Shown piece by piece: positions 11,063 through 23,171 of a stretch of 64,000 bases of DNA; the first letter of the stretch is position 1, and each line of letters starts with the position of its first letter. The notes below the pieces were generated by a model that was given only the letters and a program-made list of their open reading frames with translations, made no database searches and was not told where the DNA came from. Made by a program: the position numbers and the translations under genes. This DNA is from Excoecaria cochinchinensis. Lineage: Eukaryota > Streptophyta > Magnoliopsida > Malpighiales > Euphorbiaceae. Where the stretch lies: NCBI GenBank assembly GCA_947683425.1, contig CANTUQ010000101.1, forward strand, positions 30,961,001 to 31,025,000, given 5' to 3'.

Positions 11063-12339
11063 ATGAGTAACATAGATAGATCCTGGATGTATAGACGAAA
11101 AACAAGAGATGGTTACATTAATCCTGAATTTGTGGAAGGGGTTCAGTCTTTTATTGAATATGCCAGTTCTCAACATGCATTTATGGACGGGGTTAAAATA
11201 AGATGTCCATGCAAAAAGTGCCAACATCTTCGTTATCTGTCAGTCGATGAAGTGTATTTTCACCTGTTACGAAAGGGTTTTGTGCAAAATTATTTTGAGT
11301 GGACACGACACGGAGAACCATCAATCTGTAGTACATCGAGTGGAAATGTGGGTAACATGTGGACAACTGAGGGTGAATTTGAAAGAGCGGGGGAATTTGT
11401 AGCTGATGATGTAGGGGTGACTGATAATCCATACGTTCAAATGGTTTACGATGCAGTTGGCCATGATTTTAGGGAAAGTATACCAATGTTGGAAGAACCC
11501 AACGAAAATGCAGCAAAATTTTATGATTTGTTAAATTCAGCAGATCAGCAGTTATGGCCAGGCTGCGATAACATGACTCAGTTATCTTCTGTAGCTCAGA
11601 TATTGAATATAAAATCCGAATGCCATATTTCGGATCGAGGTTTTGACCGAATTCTTGCTTGGTACAATAAATCATTGCCTCCTGACCATAAAATGGTTGA
11701 TAATTTGTACAATGTGAAAAAACTCATCAGTGGTTTAGGTTTGCCTGTTGAGAAAATTGACTGTTGTCGGTTGGGATGTATGTTGTTTTGGAGGGATGAC
11801 ATCAATTTACAAGAGTGCAAATTTTGCAGTCAACCTAGGTACAAATCTAAAAGAGGTGGTATGATCCAACTATTAACGTGGGAACAAAAATACATACCAG
11901 ATACAATTTAGTTGAAGTCAACCAGCGTAGAAGATTGAGGAACTTTGAACCATTTGTGTTGGCAATGCAAGTGGGCCAGGTATATTATGTCTCCTATCCA
12001 AGCGTTAAGCGAGACAGATCGGAATGGTTTGTAGCATGCAAAGTCAAACCAAGAGGCATTTATGAAAGGAAAGGCGCCGGACAAAGTGAACATTCTGAAA
12101 ATAATGATGCATTTCAGGAGGAAGAACCGGAAGTTCATGAAATCAACAACTCTCTGCATTTTGAAGATAACGAACCATTGAACTATGCGGACAATGAATT
12201 TGTTGACATTGATGGTGAGGATGATGAGGAAACTTTGGTTGGCGATGGATCTGATGACGAGCCAGAATTTTCCTCTTATACATCGAAAAATGAGGATGAT
12301 TTGAATTACGATTTACAGCTTAGTGACGATAGCGAATAA
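11063..12339 (+). pseudogene. CACTA TNPD-like transposase, core deleted
   Basis: The frame from the ATG at 11063 (an upstream ATG lies at 11027) encodes a transposase-associated domain: RSWMYRRKTRDGYINPEF, then IRCPCKKCQH and HLLRKGFVQNYFEWTRHGE. The start of the TNPD family region follows (NLYNVKKLISGLGLPVEKID, CCRLGCMLFWRDD). At about 11880-11911 the reading jumps to another frame with a typical C-terminal stretch (VYYVSYPSVKRDRSEWFVACKVKPR) and an acidic tail ending at 12339. The central tnp2 domain with the catalytic residues is missing. The protein therefore cannot catalyse transposition. Confidence 0.82.
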
Positions 12340-12477
12340 TTTGTTTAACTACTTGCTTATCATGTGAGACCAATTAATATTGCACTGACTTGGATATTAA
12401 TTTAATATGCTTATTACAATGTAATTATTTTCTATTATCTGACAATATGCATTTTTCTTATAATGACAGGTTGAAAA

Positions 12478-14627
12478 ATGTTTAAGCGAAAGAAGAGAAC
12501 GTCGATTCCTCCGCGTCTCAGGGTGCATGATGGCGATGACATTACTGGTACTGGAGGATCCCCATCGCATGGGAATAATGCCAGCACTGAGGTTGCCGCA
12601 GCATCACCGCCCATCTCTGATGCCCCACCTACCATTCCTTCCACTGATTCCACTCCTAGGGCACACCCAGAGTCTATGCCAGCTCAGGGGTTGGACACAG
12701 AACAAGCGGAAGAGCCTACGCCTGGCTCAATTGGAGAGGATGGAAGAATATACATCAATATCACAGCTAAGGAGTAAGTAATTAATATTTCACTTCATTA
12801 TGATTTCAATGACAGTTATTACTTGTACTAACATTATTTACTATGTTTTATCTTAGATTGAATCCTTCAGGAAGGTGTTCACGCATAATGACAACCTCTT
12901 TCAAAAACAGAATTGAATACGATGGGTTTGCCTGGAATAATGTGTCAGAGGAAACAAAAAATTTTTATTTCGAAGAATTCAAGGTAAAACATTTATGATA
13001 AAGTCGGTTACATAACAAATTATACTTTACACTTGCTTACATAAAAGTTTTTTTTGTTCTGTCTGTCTCTTAAGAAACAATGTTATTGGAATTCGGCGTT
13101 GGACGATATCATGCCTTCAGTGTGGGAGAGTCGTGCGCGGGCACGTTACAGAGATTTAATCAGCTTCATAAAAAATGGTGGTGTCCGACCTCCCTACATG
13201 ACCGAAGATATATGGGCACATTGGAGACAGTATTGGACGACCCCTGAAGCCATTTCCGTCGCATCGCAGAATTCTAGTAACAGACGGGGCGGACCTGATG
13301 GACTCAGTTCATGCTTGCATACTGGAGGATCGTTGTCGCATCGGGAACATGCAGATAGACTTGTAAGTATTACAAAATATTACTTTTACTGCTGTAATTA
13401 ATGGTTAGGATATATGAGGAGGATGGGAATGTTACTTGTGTGAGGAGTTTGCTTTGTTGTTGAATGTTGGATTGTAGCGTAGTTTCGAAATTTGAATTGT
13501 TTTTGTGTCTATGTATACAGGAGGTATGTTCCAAATATAGGGAAAACTCTGCCGAAATTTAAGTAAAAACTTTACAAAACATTACTTTTACTGCTGTAAT
13601 TAATGGTTAGGATGTCTGAATTTTATCTTATTACCATAGAAGAGGATGGGAATGTTACTTGTGTGAGGAGTTTGCTTTGTTGTTGAATTTTGAATTGTAT
13701 CGTAGTTTCGAAATTTGAAGTGTTTTTTTGTCTATGTATACAGGAGGTATGCTCCAAATATAGGGGAACTCTGCTGAAATTTAAGTAAAAACCTTACAAA
13801 ATATTACTTTTACTGCTATAATTAATGGTTAAGATGTCTGAATTTTATCTCATTATCATAAAGGAGGATGAGAATGTTTCTTGAGTAACGAGTTTGGTTT
13901 GTTGTTGAATGTTGGATTTTGAAGTGTTCTTTTGTCTATGTATACAGGAGACATGCTCCAAATATAAGGGAAATTCTGCCGAAATTTAAGTAAAAACTTG
14001 TACGAATAGTCAATAAATTATAGTTAATCTTTAATTTTTTTTTTTATGTTTACAGGGAGCATCGATGGGTCGACCGGCTACCTATGGTGAGGTATTTTTA
14101 CACACCCACACCAACAAGCATGATGGTCAAACGTTCGTCAATGATCGGTCAAGGATTTTACATGTATGTCCAAGTTACTATAATTTACAAATTTTAAATA
14201 TTACTTATTATTAATCGTTACTTATTGTAAAACATCTGTCCTACGACAGGAACAAGTTCAAGATGCAATTCAGCAACGCTCACAGACTTCTGATTATGTT
14301 GATGCGAATCAAGTTTATTGTGACGTGTCTGGTGGTAGAGACCAGCGAGGACGGATATTTGGCTTAGGTTCTTTGGCCAAAGCCTGTCACTCGCATGCCT
14401 CAAGTTCAAGTACTGCCGCATCACATAGACGGTCTGAATCCAGGCGAGTCCATGAACTTGAGAATACTGTACATGAGCTGCAATCTGAATTGCATCAGTC
14501 ACAGACTCGATGGCAGCAATCTATCGACTACATATCTGAGCTGCGCAATGAGATGGCAAATTTGAAGAATATGGTGTCATCGCAGCAGTCCGATCGTACT
14601 TTTCAGCCGCCGCCGCCATCAGCTTAA
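12478..14627 (+). CDS. CACTA Transposase_24 (Ptta/En/Spm) protein, TNPA-like
   Basis: Five exons read in phase: 12478-12773, 12857-12983, 13075-13362, 14056-14163 and 14250-14627, predicting 398 residues with GT-AG introns. The N-terminus is basic then Pro/Ser-rich. The middle (about residues 105-310) matches the plant Transposase_24 family: FKNRIEYDGFAWNNVSEETK, YWNSALDDIMPSVWESRARA, RPPYMTEDIWAHWRQYW, PATYGEVFLHTHTNKHDG. A coiled coil (residues about 340-385, HELENTVHELQSELHQSQ) ends it. Such proteins are thought to bind the subterminal repeats and help transposition. The fourth intron boundary sits after a triplicated region, so the exon model there is less certain. No lesion is seen. Confidence 0.78.
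13365..13995 (+). repeat. Tandem triplication inside a transposase intron
   Basis: Three copies of an approximately 200-bp unit, each with ATTACTTTTACTGCT, a GTTACTTGTGTGAGGAG-like stretch, TCTATGTATACAG, then GGAGGTATG or a variant, and CTGCCGAAATTTAAGTAAAA. It lengthens the intron between 13362 and 14056. Confidence 0.8.
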
Positions 14628-14829
14628 TTAGTTTTGATTCTGTATTAGACATGGATATTATGTTATTAAATAATTACTAACTTTATAACTAGTACAATTA
14701 TTAAATTCGACTATTATTGTATATTAAAATTTAGATATAATCTTCATTTTCTCATTATTTTGCAATTAATTTTACAGGTTATAATTTGGATTATAAAAAT
14801 ATAATTGTTAATTAAGGGGGCAAAATTTT

Positions 14830-15195
14830 TTTACTTTGCCTACGGATTACCGACGGAATAGTTACCGTCGGTAAATAATTCCCAACGGAATGGTGTATTC
14901 CGTCGGCAAAAAATTCCCGACGGAACAGTAAATTCCGTCGGTATTTATTTCCCGACGGAACAGTAAATTCCGTCGGTAAATAATTACCGACGGAATACAC
15001 TATTCCGTCGGTAAATAATTACCGACGGAATAGTGTATTCCGTCGGTAAATTACCGACGGAATTTTTCGTCGGGATAAATTCCCTACGCGTTTATTGCCG
15101 ACGGAAAATATTCCGTCGGCATTTTTTTTTCCCGATGGAAATTACACATTTTCCGTCGGTAATTTCCGTCGGGAAACTTATATTTTCTTGTAGTG
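14830..15195. repeat. 3' subterminal repeats of the CACTA element
   Basis: Dense palindromic copies of ACCGACGGAAT / ATTCCGTCGGT, often spaced by TAAATAATT. They are related to, but distinct from, the AGCGACGG repeats at the 5' end. Confidence 0.85.
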
Positions 15196-15198
15196 TTT

Positions 15199-17560
15199 CA
15201 TTGAATTTCAAGTAATGGTCAAATGACAGTTTAATTGTGACATAAAGCAATTTCAATCTGATTTTGGTTCGAAAACATGGTATTATACACCATCTAGCAT
15301 GTGCTTATACTCATGAACAGAATGGCATTTCTGAAAGGAAAATTCGCCATATTATTGATACTAGTCTCACTTTGCTTGCCCATTCCAAAGTTCCTTTTCT
15401 ATTTTGGAACTATGATGTGAATACCAGTGTTGAACTTATAAATTGTTTGCCTTCTCCATCTCTTCATAATGAGTCTCCATACTTTCGTCTTTTTCACAAA
15501 ATCCCTTATTTTCGAAGCTTCAAAATATTTGGGTGTGCTATTTATCTCCTTCTTCGACCCTATAATAAACATAAGTTTGACTTCCGTAGCCTCCAATGTG
15601 TTTATTTGGGTAAATCAAAATTTCATTCTGGTTTCTTATGCCTTAATCCATCCAGTGACCGACTTTATATTGCTAAGCATGTTAAATTTGATGAATCATT
15701 GTTCCCATTCAGCATACCGTCCTTCCCATGGGATTAGGTTTCCCCATCTTCGCTTGCTTCACCGTGGCTGACTTGGAAGGTACCTATCCCGAGCTCGACT
15801 ATCATCTCCTTTGCTATGTCCTCAACTCCTTTTTCTTCTTCTTCTTCTTCTTCTTCACAACCTGCTGCCACTCTTCCCCTGCTTACTTCTTTACATACAC
15901 CTATATCCTCTGCTTTAAGTACTCAATCTCCACCTCCTACTTTCTCTACTCCTATTTGTAACTCGCCTAAACCCCTAATTAAGACACACCCTATGCAACT
16001 TCATCCTCCAGAGTCTAGGAAACACCAAAATACCTTGCACTTACACATTCTATTTCTTTCGCTTACTTTCTTCAAATCAAACTACCAACCTTTGCTCTTG
16101 CTCGAAAATTTCCAGTGTGGCGTAATGCCATGTCTTGTGAGATACAGGCACTTCTTGCTACCCATACCTGGCTGCTTGTGCCTCGACCTCCTAATACGAA
16201 TGTCATTGAATGTAAGTGGTTGTTCAAGATCAAACGTCGGACTGATGGCACGGTTGACAGATACAAGGCTTGTCTTGTGGCCAAGGGGTACACTCAGAAG
16301 CCAGGTATAGACTACAATGAGACCTTCAGTCTAGTGGTAAAATCAACTACCATTCGGATCATCCTTGCTCTATCTTCCTCTCATCACTAGACAATTCACC
16401 AACTGGATGTATCCAATGCTTTCCTACATGGCAATTTAACTGAAACCGTGTACATGCAGCAGCCACCTGGGGTTAAGGATTCAACTCATCCTGACAATGT
16501 TTGTCTTTTGCGTAAGTCATTGTATGGACTTAAGCAGGCCTCTTGGGAGTGGTTCTCCAGATTGTGCACATTTCTTCTGTTTAAGGGTTTTCAAAAATCA
16601 CAAGCTGATAACTTTTTATTTATTAATGTATGTGCTGATATTTCCACCTTTGTTTTGTGCTATATTGATGACATTTTGGTAATAGGAAACTCCTTAGATT
16701 CAGTTCGGCATACCATCTCTCTAATGGAGGCGAAATTCCCAATTAAAGACCTTGGTCGTGTTGCCTACTTCCTTGGAATAGAAGTTGATCATTCTCCTCG
16801 TGGCCTATTGCTTCGTCAATCAAAGTATATTCATGATCTCTTGGAGCGAACTAATCTCCTTGAAGCAAAATCTTGCCTTACACCAATGGCCACTGTTCCC
16901 AATTTGTCTAAATCTATGTGTCAGCCTATTAAAAATGGAGCTCAATGTCGCCAAGTTATGGGTGCACTGCAGTACCTCACCCTAACATGCCCTGACATCT
17001 CATTTTCAGTCAACAAGTTATGCCAATTTATGCATGCACCAACCGATATTCACTGGAAGGCTGTGCAGAGATTACTTCGATATTTGCAAGGCACAAGCTG
17101 ACATGGACATCTTCTACCTGCTCAACCTACAAATTCTTTACATAGTTACTCTGATGCTGACTGGGGTGGTTGTCCAGATGACAGGAGATCCACTGGAGGT
17201 TTCTGCATTTTCCTTGGTCAAAGCCTTGTCTCGTGGGGAGCTAAGAAGCAACCAATAATAGCTCGTTCAAGTACAGAAAGTGAGTACAAGGCAATGGCCA
17301 ACGCTGCTGCCGAGTTGTTGTGGGTTCAATCTCTGCTGAAGGAAATAGGTCACTGTCGTCTCAGCAACATCACCATGTGGTGTGATAATATAGGTGCAAT
17401 ATACCTTAGTCGAAATCCTGTTTTTCATGCTTGAACAAAGCATATTGAGTAGGACTATCACTTTGTTAGGGAATTGGCGGCCAATAGCATTATGAATATC
17501 AAATTCCTTGCCTCTGATGGTCAGCTAGCAGACATCTTCACCAAGCCGCTAGGTGCCACA
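15199..17560 (+). pseudogene. Copia integrase, RT and RNase H, degraded
   Basis: Continues the element begun at 8373. Integrase remains (ACAYTHEQNGISERKIRHI, FGCAIYLLLRPY) lie at 15290-15720. A serine-rich linker with CT repeats follows. RT begins near 16110 (KWLFKIKRRTDGTVDRYKA) and has CYIDDILVIGN. RNase H is present (DADWGGCPDDRRSTGGF, STESEYKAMANAA, DIFTKPLG). In-frame stops at about 16388, 17099, 17431 and 17449, plus frame changes in the linker, make it non-functional. Confidence 0.88.
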
Positions 17561-17620
17561 CGGTTTCTCCATCTTCGACAGAGGCTTCAAATTTGGGACA
17601 CCCGTCCGCTTGGGGGGGGG

Positions 17621-17763
17621 TGTTAAGGGGTATACTCTGTTTAGTTTGTATTTATCCTATATATTCTTTGTATTTATCTATTAACATTTACCTGTGTATA
17701 AATACCTGTACAATTTACTTTAAGTGAATGAGATTGAATACAATTCATATACATCCCTTTACA
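17621..17763 (+). repeat. 3' LTR of the degraded copia element (short)
   Basis: Starts TGTTAAGGGG directly after the purine tract TTGGGGGGGGG and ends at about CCCTTTACA. It holds TATAAATACC near 17697. About 143 bp, short for a copia LTR. The right end is less certain because no second LTR is present for comparison. Confidence 0.65.
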
Positions 17764-18126
17764 CCTCCAGCATCAGCTAGCTAGTGGTGGCATTTGGATG
17801 AGAAGGGAAGTCTTGGACCATGGCATCGTGCAACTTTTGTTGTCATCAGTGCTATAATTAATGCTTTGGTTTTATCAATTTCTTTTTTTTTTTTTTTACT
17901 CTTCAAGAAATCAAATATGAAGTACATATACAACTAAAGTTTTGAAGGCAAATTTGCACACTAAATAAAAACAATATGGTAAATAATAGTAAGGATATAA
18001 TGCTTCGGATTTATAATGATTTGTGAAAATTATGAAGTATGCATGTGATTTTGATTCTTAGTTGTCATTGATTTTACTTGGATTGAGACACATCTCTTAC
18101 ATTTTAAGTCGATAACGTCGATTTAT
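17764..18126. repeat. Left remnant of segmental duplication unit 1
   Basis: From about 17901 (CTTCAAGAAATC) this is nearly identical to 33318-33535. It is interrupted by the composite Mutator element at 18127 and resumes at 32378. The first 130 bp (17764-17897) are unassigned. The last 9 bases, TCGATTTAT (18118-18126), are the left target duplication of the Mutator element. Confidence 0.85.
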
Positions 18127-18169
18127 GGGTTTTTTTTTAGTTTGGTGTGGTTTTTGAAAATATTTGAAA

Positions 18170-18450
18170 TGCTGGTGCTACAGGAAAAGATTTTAGAAAA
18201 GTGGTGTGCTAGAAAACGGCAAAAATTGGTGCCGTTTTCTGACACGGCGGGGCCATGGTGAAAATGCTTTACACTGCCAGAAAACGGCATGAATTTTTGC
18301 AGTTTTCTGGCAAAAATGTAATTTTTTTTTCAATGTCTGGGACAGAAAACGGCACATACATGTGCCATTTTCTGACTTGATTCCCTGCAGCGCACAGTAA
18401 GTTACTGTGCGTTGTACCCCCCATCAGACCCGTGAGCACCCTTCACGGAT
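18170..18450. repeat. Left subterminal hairpin repeats of the MULE
   Basis: Successive inverted repeats built on AGAAAACGGC ... GCCGTTTTCT, at about 18212-18241, 18282-18313 and 18350-18376, then a GCAGCGCACAG / CTGTGCG hairpin near 18388 and CAGACCCGTG. The same order, reversed, occurs at 23172-23350. Confidence 0.75.
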
Positions 18451-19210
18451 TTGATCAACGGATGGAAAGTGTTTTTTATTTTTTTTATTTAAATATTACA
18501 GCCCTTTATAATTTCTTCAGTCTTCAGATTATATTCGTTTCTTTGTTTTCCATTGTTTATACTGCTTGTTATATTTATTTTGCATCTCACCTATCTGTTA
18601 CATATTAGCTTCTATACACCTTCATTTCATATTTATGTGGTTTTGACTGAGCATATCAAGTAGATAATTTGTTATTGCTGTATCGAGGGAAGGAAAAAGG
18701 TATGTGTATGTGAATAAAGCGTAAAATAATAATGGTGATAACGTCTAAGTGTGTACCTAATGTTTTTGTTGTGATATTTAAATCATAGGTGCAAAAAGAG
18801 CTGTATTTTGAAGTTACAATCGTAATTTGAACAGGTAAATTCATTTTTATTTTTTATGTATAATATTAATTTATGTGTGAATGGATTGTGATAGTTATCG
18901 AATATATATTATCGTATAGTTTATTGAAGTAATATGTAAATGTGAGTATGTGTAACGTAACGGAATGAAATCGTTAATTTGTTGTCATTCTTAGATCGCA
19001 TGTGTTAAGATACAATCATAATTCGAACAGGTAAATTTCTTAAACACAATTTATATGATATAAATTGTGTCTGAATAGGTTATGATAGTTTTCGATTATA
19101 TGTTGTTGTACAAGTAATTGATTAAATTTATATTTATATTTGTGAATATGTGTAAAGTTTTGGCATAAAATTGTTGGATGATTTAGAACAATAAATGTAG
19201 GTGGACGAAA

Positions 19211-20119
19211 ATGTCGATTCCAGCCATCTTCATATTGCATACCGAAGGGCAGTCAATCTGGGGTATGGGCGGTTATCAGTATTATACGTCAAGCTCGTCA
19301 GGACGTTCGAGGCGAATGAAACTCCGAAATAAACCGACATATCAAGAACTTATTCATAAAATATCAGTAAAATTGGATCTATCTGTTGATGTTACAGTCA
19401 GCAGAGTAATATATAAGTGTCATGTAAACAGTCAGGGATCTTATTCTTGGGCACTTATGGATGTAGCCGATGACGACGACATAGATCAAATATTTGAAAA
19501 TTTTGTAATATTTCCGGGATATATGGTGGCGGAGTTAATTGTTGAAACCGAAAAAATCCCGTTTGGGGATGAACGGAATGTGGTGAATGATGTGGATAAC
19601 ATGAATAGAGATAATGCTGGAGATCGAACTCCGTTGGGGGGTGAGAGAAATGTATTTGTTGATGAGGTAAATGTTGCGTGTGGTAGTGGGACTGTATTTG
19701 GTATACCGCGTGAGGATCCTGCACAGAGGGAAGGGAATGATGAATTGGAAACGATAGATGCAAGTCCAGTGAGAGAGTTTAGAGGGCAGAATGAACTTTA
19801 TATCGGGTCAAGTTCAAGGGTTGAATGTCGAGAGGGTGCAAGTAGAGACATAGCTGAAACTGATAATGGGTACCTTTCTCCAACTGTAGATCCGGATGAG
19901 GACGACCAGGAGATTGACTTGAATGATGCATTTGAGGAAACCGGTAATAGAGTAGTTGACCAAGTTAGTACAGCTTGTCCAACCCATGTTTCAGAAGGCA
20001 TACATAATATGAATATTAATGATGTCAGTTATGATGTGGGAGGACAGTATGACATATCACGATTTCAATTCGGGGAGCGACTGTATCACATTTGCATAGG
20101 GCTCCCATTCAAACTGTAA
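19211..20119 (+). pseudogene. MURA-like transposase N-terminal fragment (left half)
   Basis: Encodes 302 residues. The N-terminus (GYQYYTSSSSGRSRRMKLRN, ISVKLDLSVDVTVSRVIYK, ADDDDIDQIFENF) is homologous to the PB1-like N-terminus of the right-half transposase. An acidic low-complexity region follows. The MuDR DNA-binding domain, DDE core and SWIM finger are all missing, and the frame ends just before the convergent PMD fragment. It is a deletion derivative. Confidence 0.8.
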
Positions 20120-20204
20120 CACATACAAAATTAAACAAATAATTAACATTGACAATTATAGTTTTGTACTTAACGTATTAAACATTATATTTCAATTTCA
20201 ACCT

Positions 20205-20904
20205 GTTCTATTGACCGCGTATCTAAAATTTCTCGATACGTATTCGTTTCCATCCTGTGCATATGTATGGTGCGCGGTACGACGTGCTGTGCCCACCTAA
20301 TTAAACGAATTGCTCATAAAACAGTTATTTATGCTATTTCAAAATTTAAAGGCAATTATTTAATTATCTCAATTACACGTATACCTGAATCCATAAGGCA
20401 TGCTCGCATTTAGCGTATATGGCGCCACATGTTCGGGTCGAAATTGCGGGAGCCTCTCCCACGCCCACATCTGCAGGAGCTGAAGATATCCCGAAACTCC
20501 CTTCGCATCCGGGCGCGTTGCCCTACACAGATCTCTATAAAGCCATGCAAGGCAGGCTGACCCCCAACTGTATTGGCTAACATTTTCTAAATCTGCTAAA
20601 AGTGGTAGGAACATTAAGTGCACCAGCGAAGAATTTTGCGAAGCAAATAATATGCTGCCAAAACATCTTAGCATCCACGCACGAGCATACTGTCGTACGA
20701 CTTCTGGAGTTGCATTGTTAGGAACTTCGTTAAAGGTAGCATCCAACTAGGTCAATTTAGAAATTCCTCTTCACTTTAATTTTATAAATAAATAATTACC
20801 GAATTGTTCCAAATCGCATCGGACCGGTGTCTCCCTTGAAGAATCAGCAGTTCCCTATTAATGGGACCCGAATTAATTCTTGCAGCTATGCCATCTCGAT
20901 CCAT
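20205..20904 (-). pseudogene. Plant mobile domain (PMD) gene, internally deleted (left half)
   Basis: Reading leftwards: an exon from the ATG at 20904 (GPINRELLILQGRHRSDAIW) matches exon 1 of the right-half PMD gene. After an intron, WLDATFNEVPNNATPEV and then YARAWMLRCFG, SQYSWGSACLAWLYRDLCRA and LLQMWAWERLPQFRP match exon 2, but about 130 residues before that point are lost. WAQHVVPRTIHMH at about 20205-20302 resembles exon 3. A hAT-type MITE sits 8 bp upstream of the start codon. Deletion and missing 3' exons make it a pseudogene. Confidence 0.8.
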
Positions 20905-20912
20905 GTCCTAAC

Positions 20913-21428
20913 TAGGGGTGAGTAAAATTCGGTTAAAACCGAAAAACCGAACCAAACCGACCAATTTTTAAAATCCAGTTCGGTTTCGGTTTTAAATTTA
21001 TAGGTATATCGGTTATTTCGGTTCGGTTTTGAAAGGCAAAAACCGAAGAAAAACTGAACCGACCGAACTTTTAAATTTATATATTATTTTATTCAATTTT
21101 TACATTAAAAAAATTATTTTTGTATTTTTTTTATCAATTTAAGGGATTTGAAATTAAATTATATATGTACATTTTTTTAATTTGATTTTTTTTTAATTTT
21201 AATTTTATAATTTATAATTTTGTATAATTTTTTAGATAATTTTTTTAATTATAATTTTGGATTTTCGGTTTTTCGGTTAACCGAACCAAACCGACCGACA
21301 AATTCGGTTCGGTTTGAATTCGGTTATTATACAAATTCGGTTCGGTTTCGTAAAATATTGTAATTTCGGTTTTCGGTTATTTCGGTTCGGTTCGGTTATT
21401 GAACCGAACCGACCGTTGCACACCCCTA
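20913..21428. mobile_element. hAT-type MITE with AACCGAACC repeats
   Basis: Terminal inverted repeats TAGGGGTG ... CACCCCTA, flanked by the 8-bp duplication GTCCTAAC (20905-20912 and 21429-21436). Both arms are full of GGTTCGGTT / AACCGAACC repeats around an AT-rich centre. No coding capacity. Confidence 0.88.
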
Positions 21429-21770
21429 GTCCTAACCTGTATCAATTTTTTCATCACATATGTTAACTTCTTTAAATAACATATTATGTTTTATTCGTTT
21501 CATTATCTTATCATCGTTCACGCTAATTTTTAATTTTTGATATCGATAACACAAATTATTCACAACTTAAATCACTCCTATATTTTATTTTACCTTTTCC
21601 GAAAATAGATTAAATTACATTTTGTATATTATAACAAACAAAATAGTGAATATATATTATCATTCTCAACAATATTTAACATTGCTATTTTTATAAGTAA
21701 CACCGTTCTTCAGATATCAATAATATTACAAGTCAAACAACAATTTCATTTTTTTTTTCCATCTCACAAT

Positions 21771-22193
21771 CTAATGAACATAATGTTCAGGCCATAAATT
21801 AAAATTATGCCACCTACAATATGTTCTTTGGTCCACTGGAATTGTATCCCTAACTTTTAAAAAAATTTCTTCCCTAATTCCGTACACGTCTTGTAAAAAT
21901 ATTAAAACAACTTTCTCATATTTCGTCACACCATCCATATTCCAAATTTTCATTTATTGGTGGCATAAAAATAATTGGCACCGTCATCCAAATTGCTTAA
22001 CTTTTTTTGCCTCCGTCATTGGATAGCCATGCATTATAATTTCCTGTAAATTTTTATTTAATTGTACGAAGTATTCCCACATTGTCATTCCATTTTCAAT
22101 TCGGCTGCAGTACAAATCATCCCACTTTCTCTTGACTATTGCCTTGTCTAAATCACTCATCATCGCTCTACGGGCTAACCACGTTTGCACCAT
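21771..22193 (-). pseudogene. Gag/UBN2-like accessory ORF, frameshifted (left half)
   Basis: Two frames together match the 140-residue ORF at 31099-31521: KRKWDDLYCSRIENGMTMWE / LQEIIMHGYPMTEAKKVKQF, then VTKYEKVVLIFLQDV and CRWHNFNLWPEHYVH. A break near 21960 separates them. As in the right copy, the ATG follows a splice-acceptor-like TATTATAG. Confidence 0.7.
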
Positions 22194-23122
22194 CTATAAT
22201 ATCAAATTCTCATTAATAAATGCAACATGAAAATTTTAATTTTTCGATTTAATATTTCACGTTATTATATTTTACGCTTTTCACTTTTACGTTTTTCAAA
22301 TTAATTATACGCGATACAATCTCAAAACATGAATTAACTTATTAAACAAACCAATGTTACAAATTCATTAAATTTTCCATCATAAACTTTTATTTATCAC
22401 TAAACAAATAACGAACCCTTACCTTTTTAATGCTGATCAAAAAATAATTTTTTCAATACAAATCTCCTGCATTTTCAAAAATAAATTTAAGTTAGCCATA
22501 TTCATAATATTAACGTAATAATATTTTCTTTTTCAAATACAACAACTTAATAATACATTACGATCACCCATAACCTAAATTATTAAAATGACAATATTTT
22601 AGCTAATAATTTTTTCGTTACATATTAGCCAAAAACTAAGATTCTCACAACTGCAATATTATTTAATAATTACAAATAAACTAGACCTTACCTACAAATT
22701 GCTCACCAATTTACTGTTTCTCAATACAAACCGCTTGCATTTCAAAACATAAATTTATGCTAATCATATACATGATAAATGCGTAATAATATTTTTTTTC
22801 CACCCATAACAATTTCATAATATATTTACATCAATATTAAACTAAATTATTCAAATGATAAAATATTACCTAACAACTAAAATCTTAGCTAATAATTATT
22901 TAATTATACATTAGCTAACAACTAAATTATTATCTCACCACTATAATATTATCTTATATCTATGTCATGAAATAGATAACTTCACAATACGTAAAAAAAC
23001 ATTTTCTATTAATATATTCAATTGTAAAAGGAGATGAAAATCAAAAGAAGAACACTTACCTTTGCAATTCTCGTAATGTTGCAAATGAAACCCGAGATGT
23101 GCTTCTTATAGGCTATTTCTTA

Positions 23123-23162
<40 letters not shown>

Positions 23163-23171
23163 TTAAGTTCA
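22194..23171. other. AT-rich non-coding part of the left MULE half
   Basis: No coding sequence is recognised. It probably includes the intron and 5' leader of the accessory ORF at 21771-22193. It ends in an A-run and a (TA)n tract (about 23130-23160) just before the hairpin array. Confidence 0.55.

Larger units (their letters stand above)
8913..15195 (+). mobile_element. CACTA (En/Spm) transposon, 6.3 kb
   Basis: Begins CACTACAAGAAA and ends TTTCTTGTAGTG, perfect 12-bp terminal inverted repeats. It is flanked by TTT on both sides (8910-8912 and 15196-15198), the 3-bp duplication expected of CACTA elements. Subterminal regions are dense with palindromic repeats. It contains a transposase-associated-domain gene with its catalytic core deleted and an apparently intact Transposase_24 type gene. 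It is probably non-autonomous. Confidence 0.93.
8373..17763 (+). mobile_element. Decayed Ty1-copia element interrupted by a CACTA transposon
   Basis: The left piece (8373-8912) and right piece (15196-17763) form one copia element: Gag-pol junction/GAG-pre-integrase, integrase, RT, RNase H, purine tract and 3' LTR. The 5' LTR and gag are absent because the left end is the duplication breakpoint at 8373. Several stops disrupt the frame, so it is older than the copia element at 1-2497. The CACTA element inside it is flanked by the 3-bp duplication TTT. Confidence 0.88.

Noticed and set aside
17764..17897. Gene fragment downstream of the degraded copia LTR
   Set aside because: A short open stretch only; no recognisable domain or splice sites.
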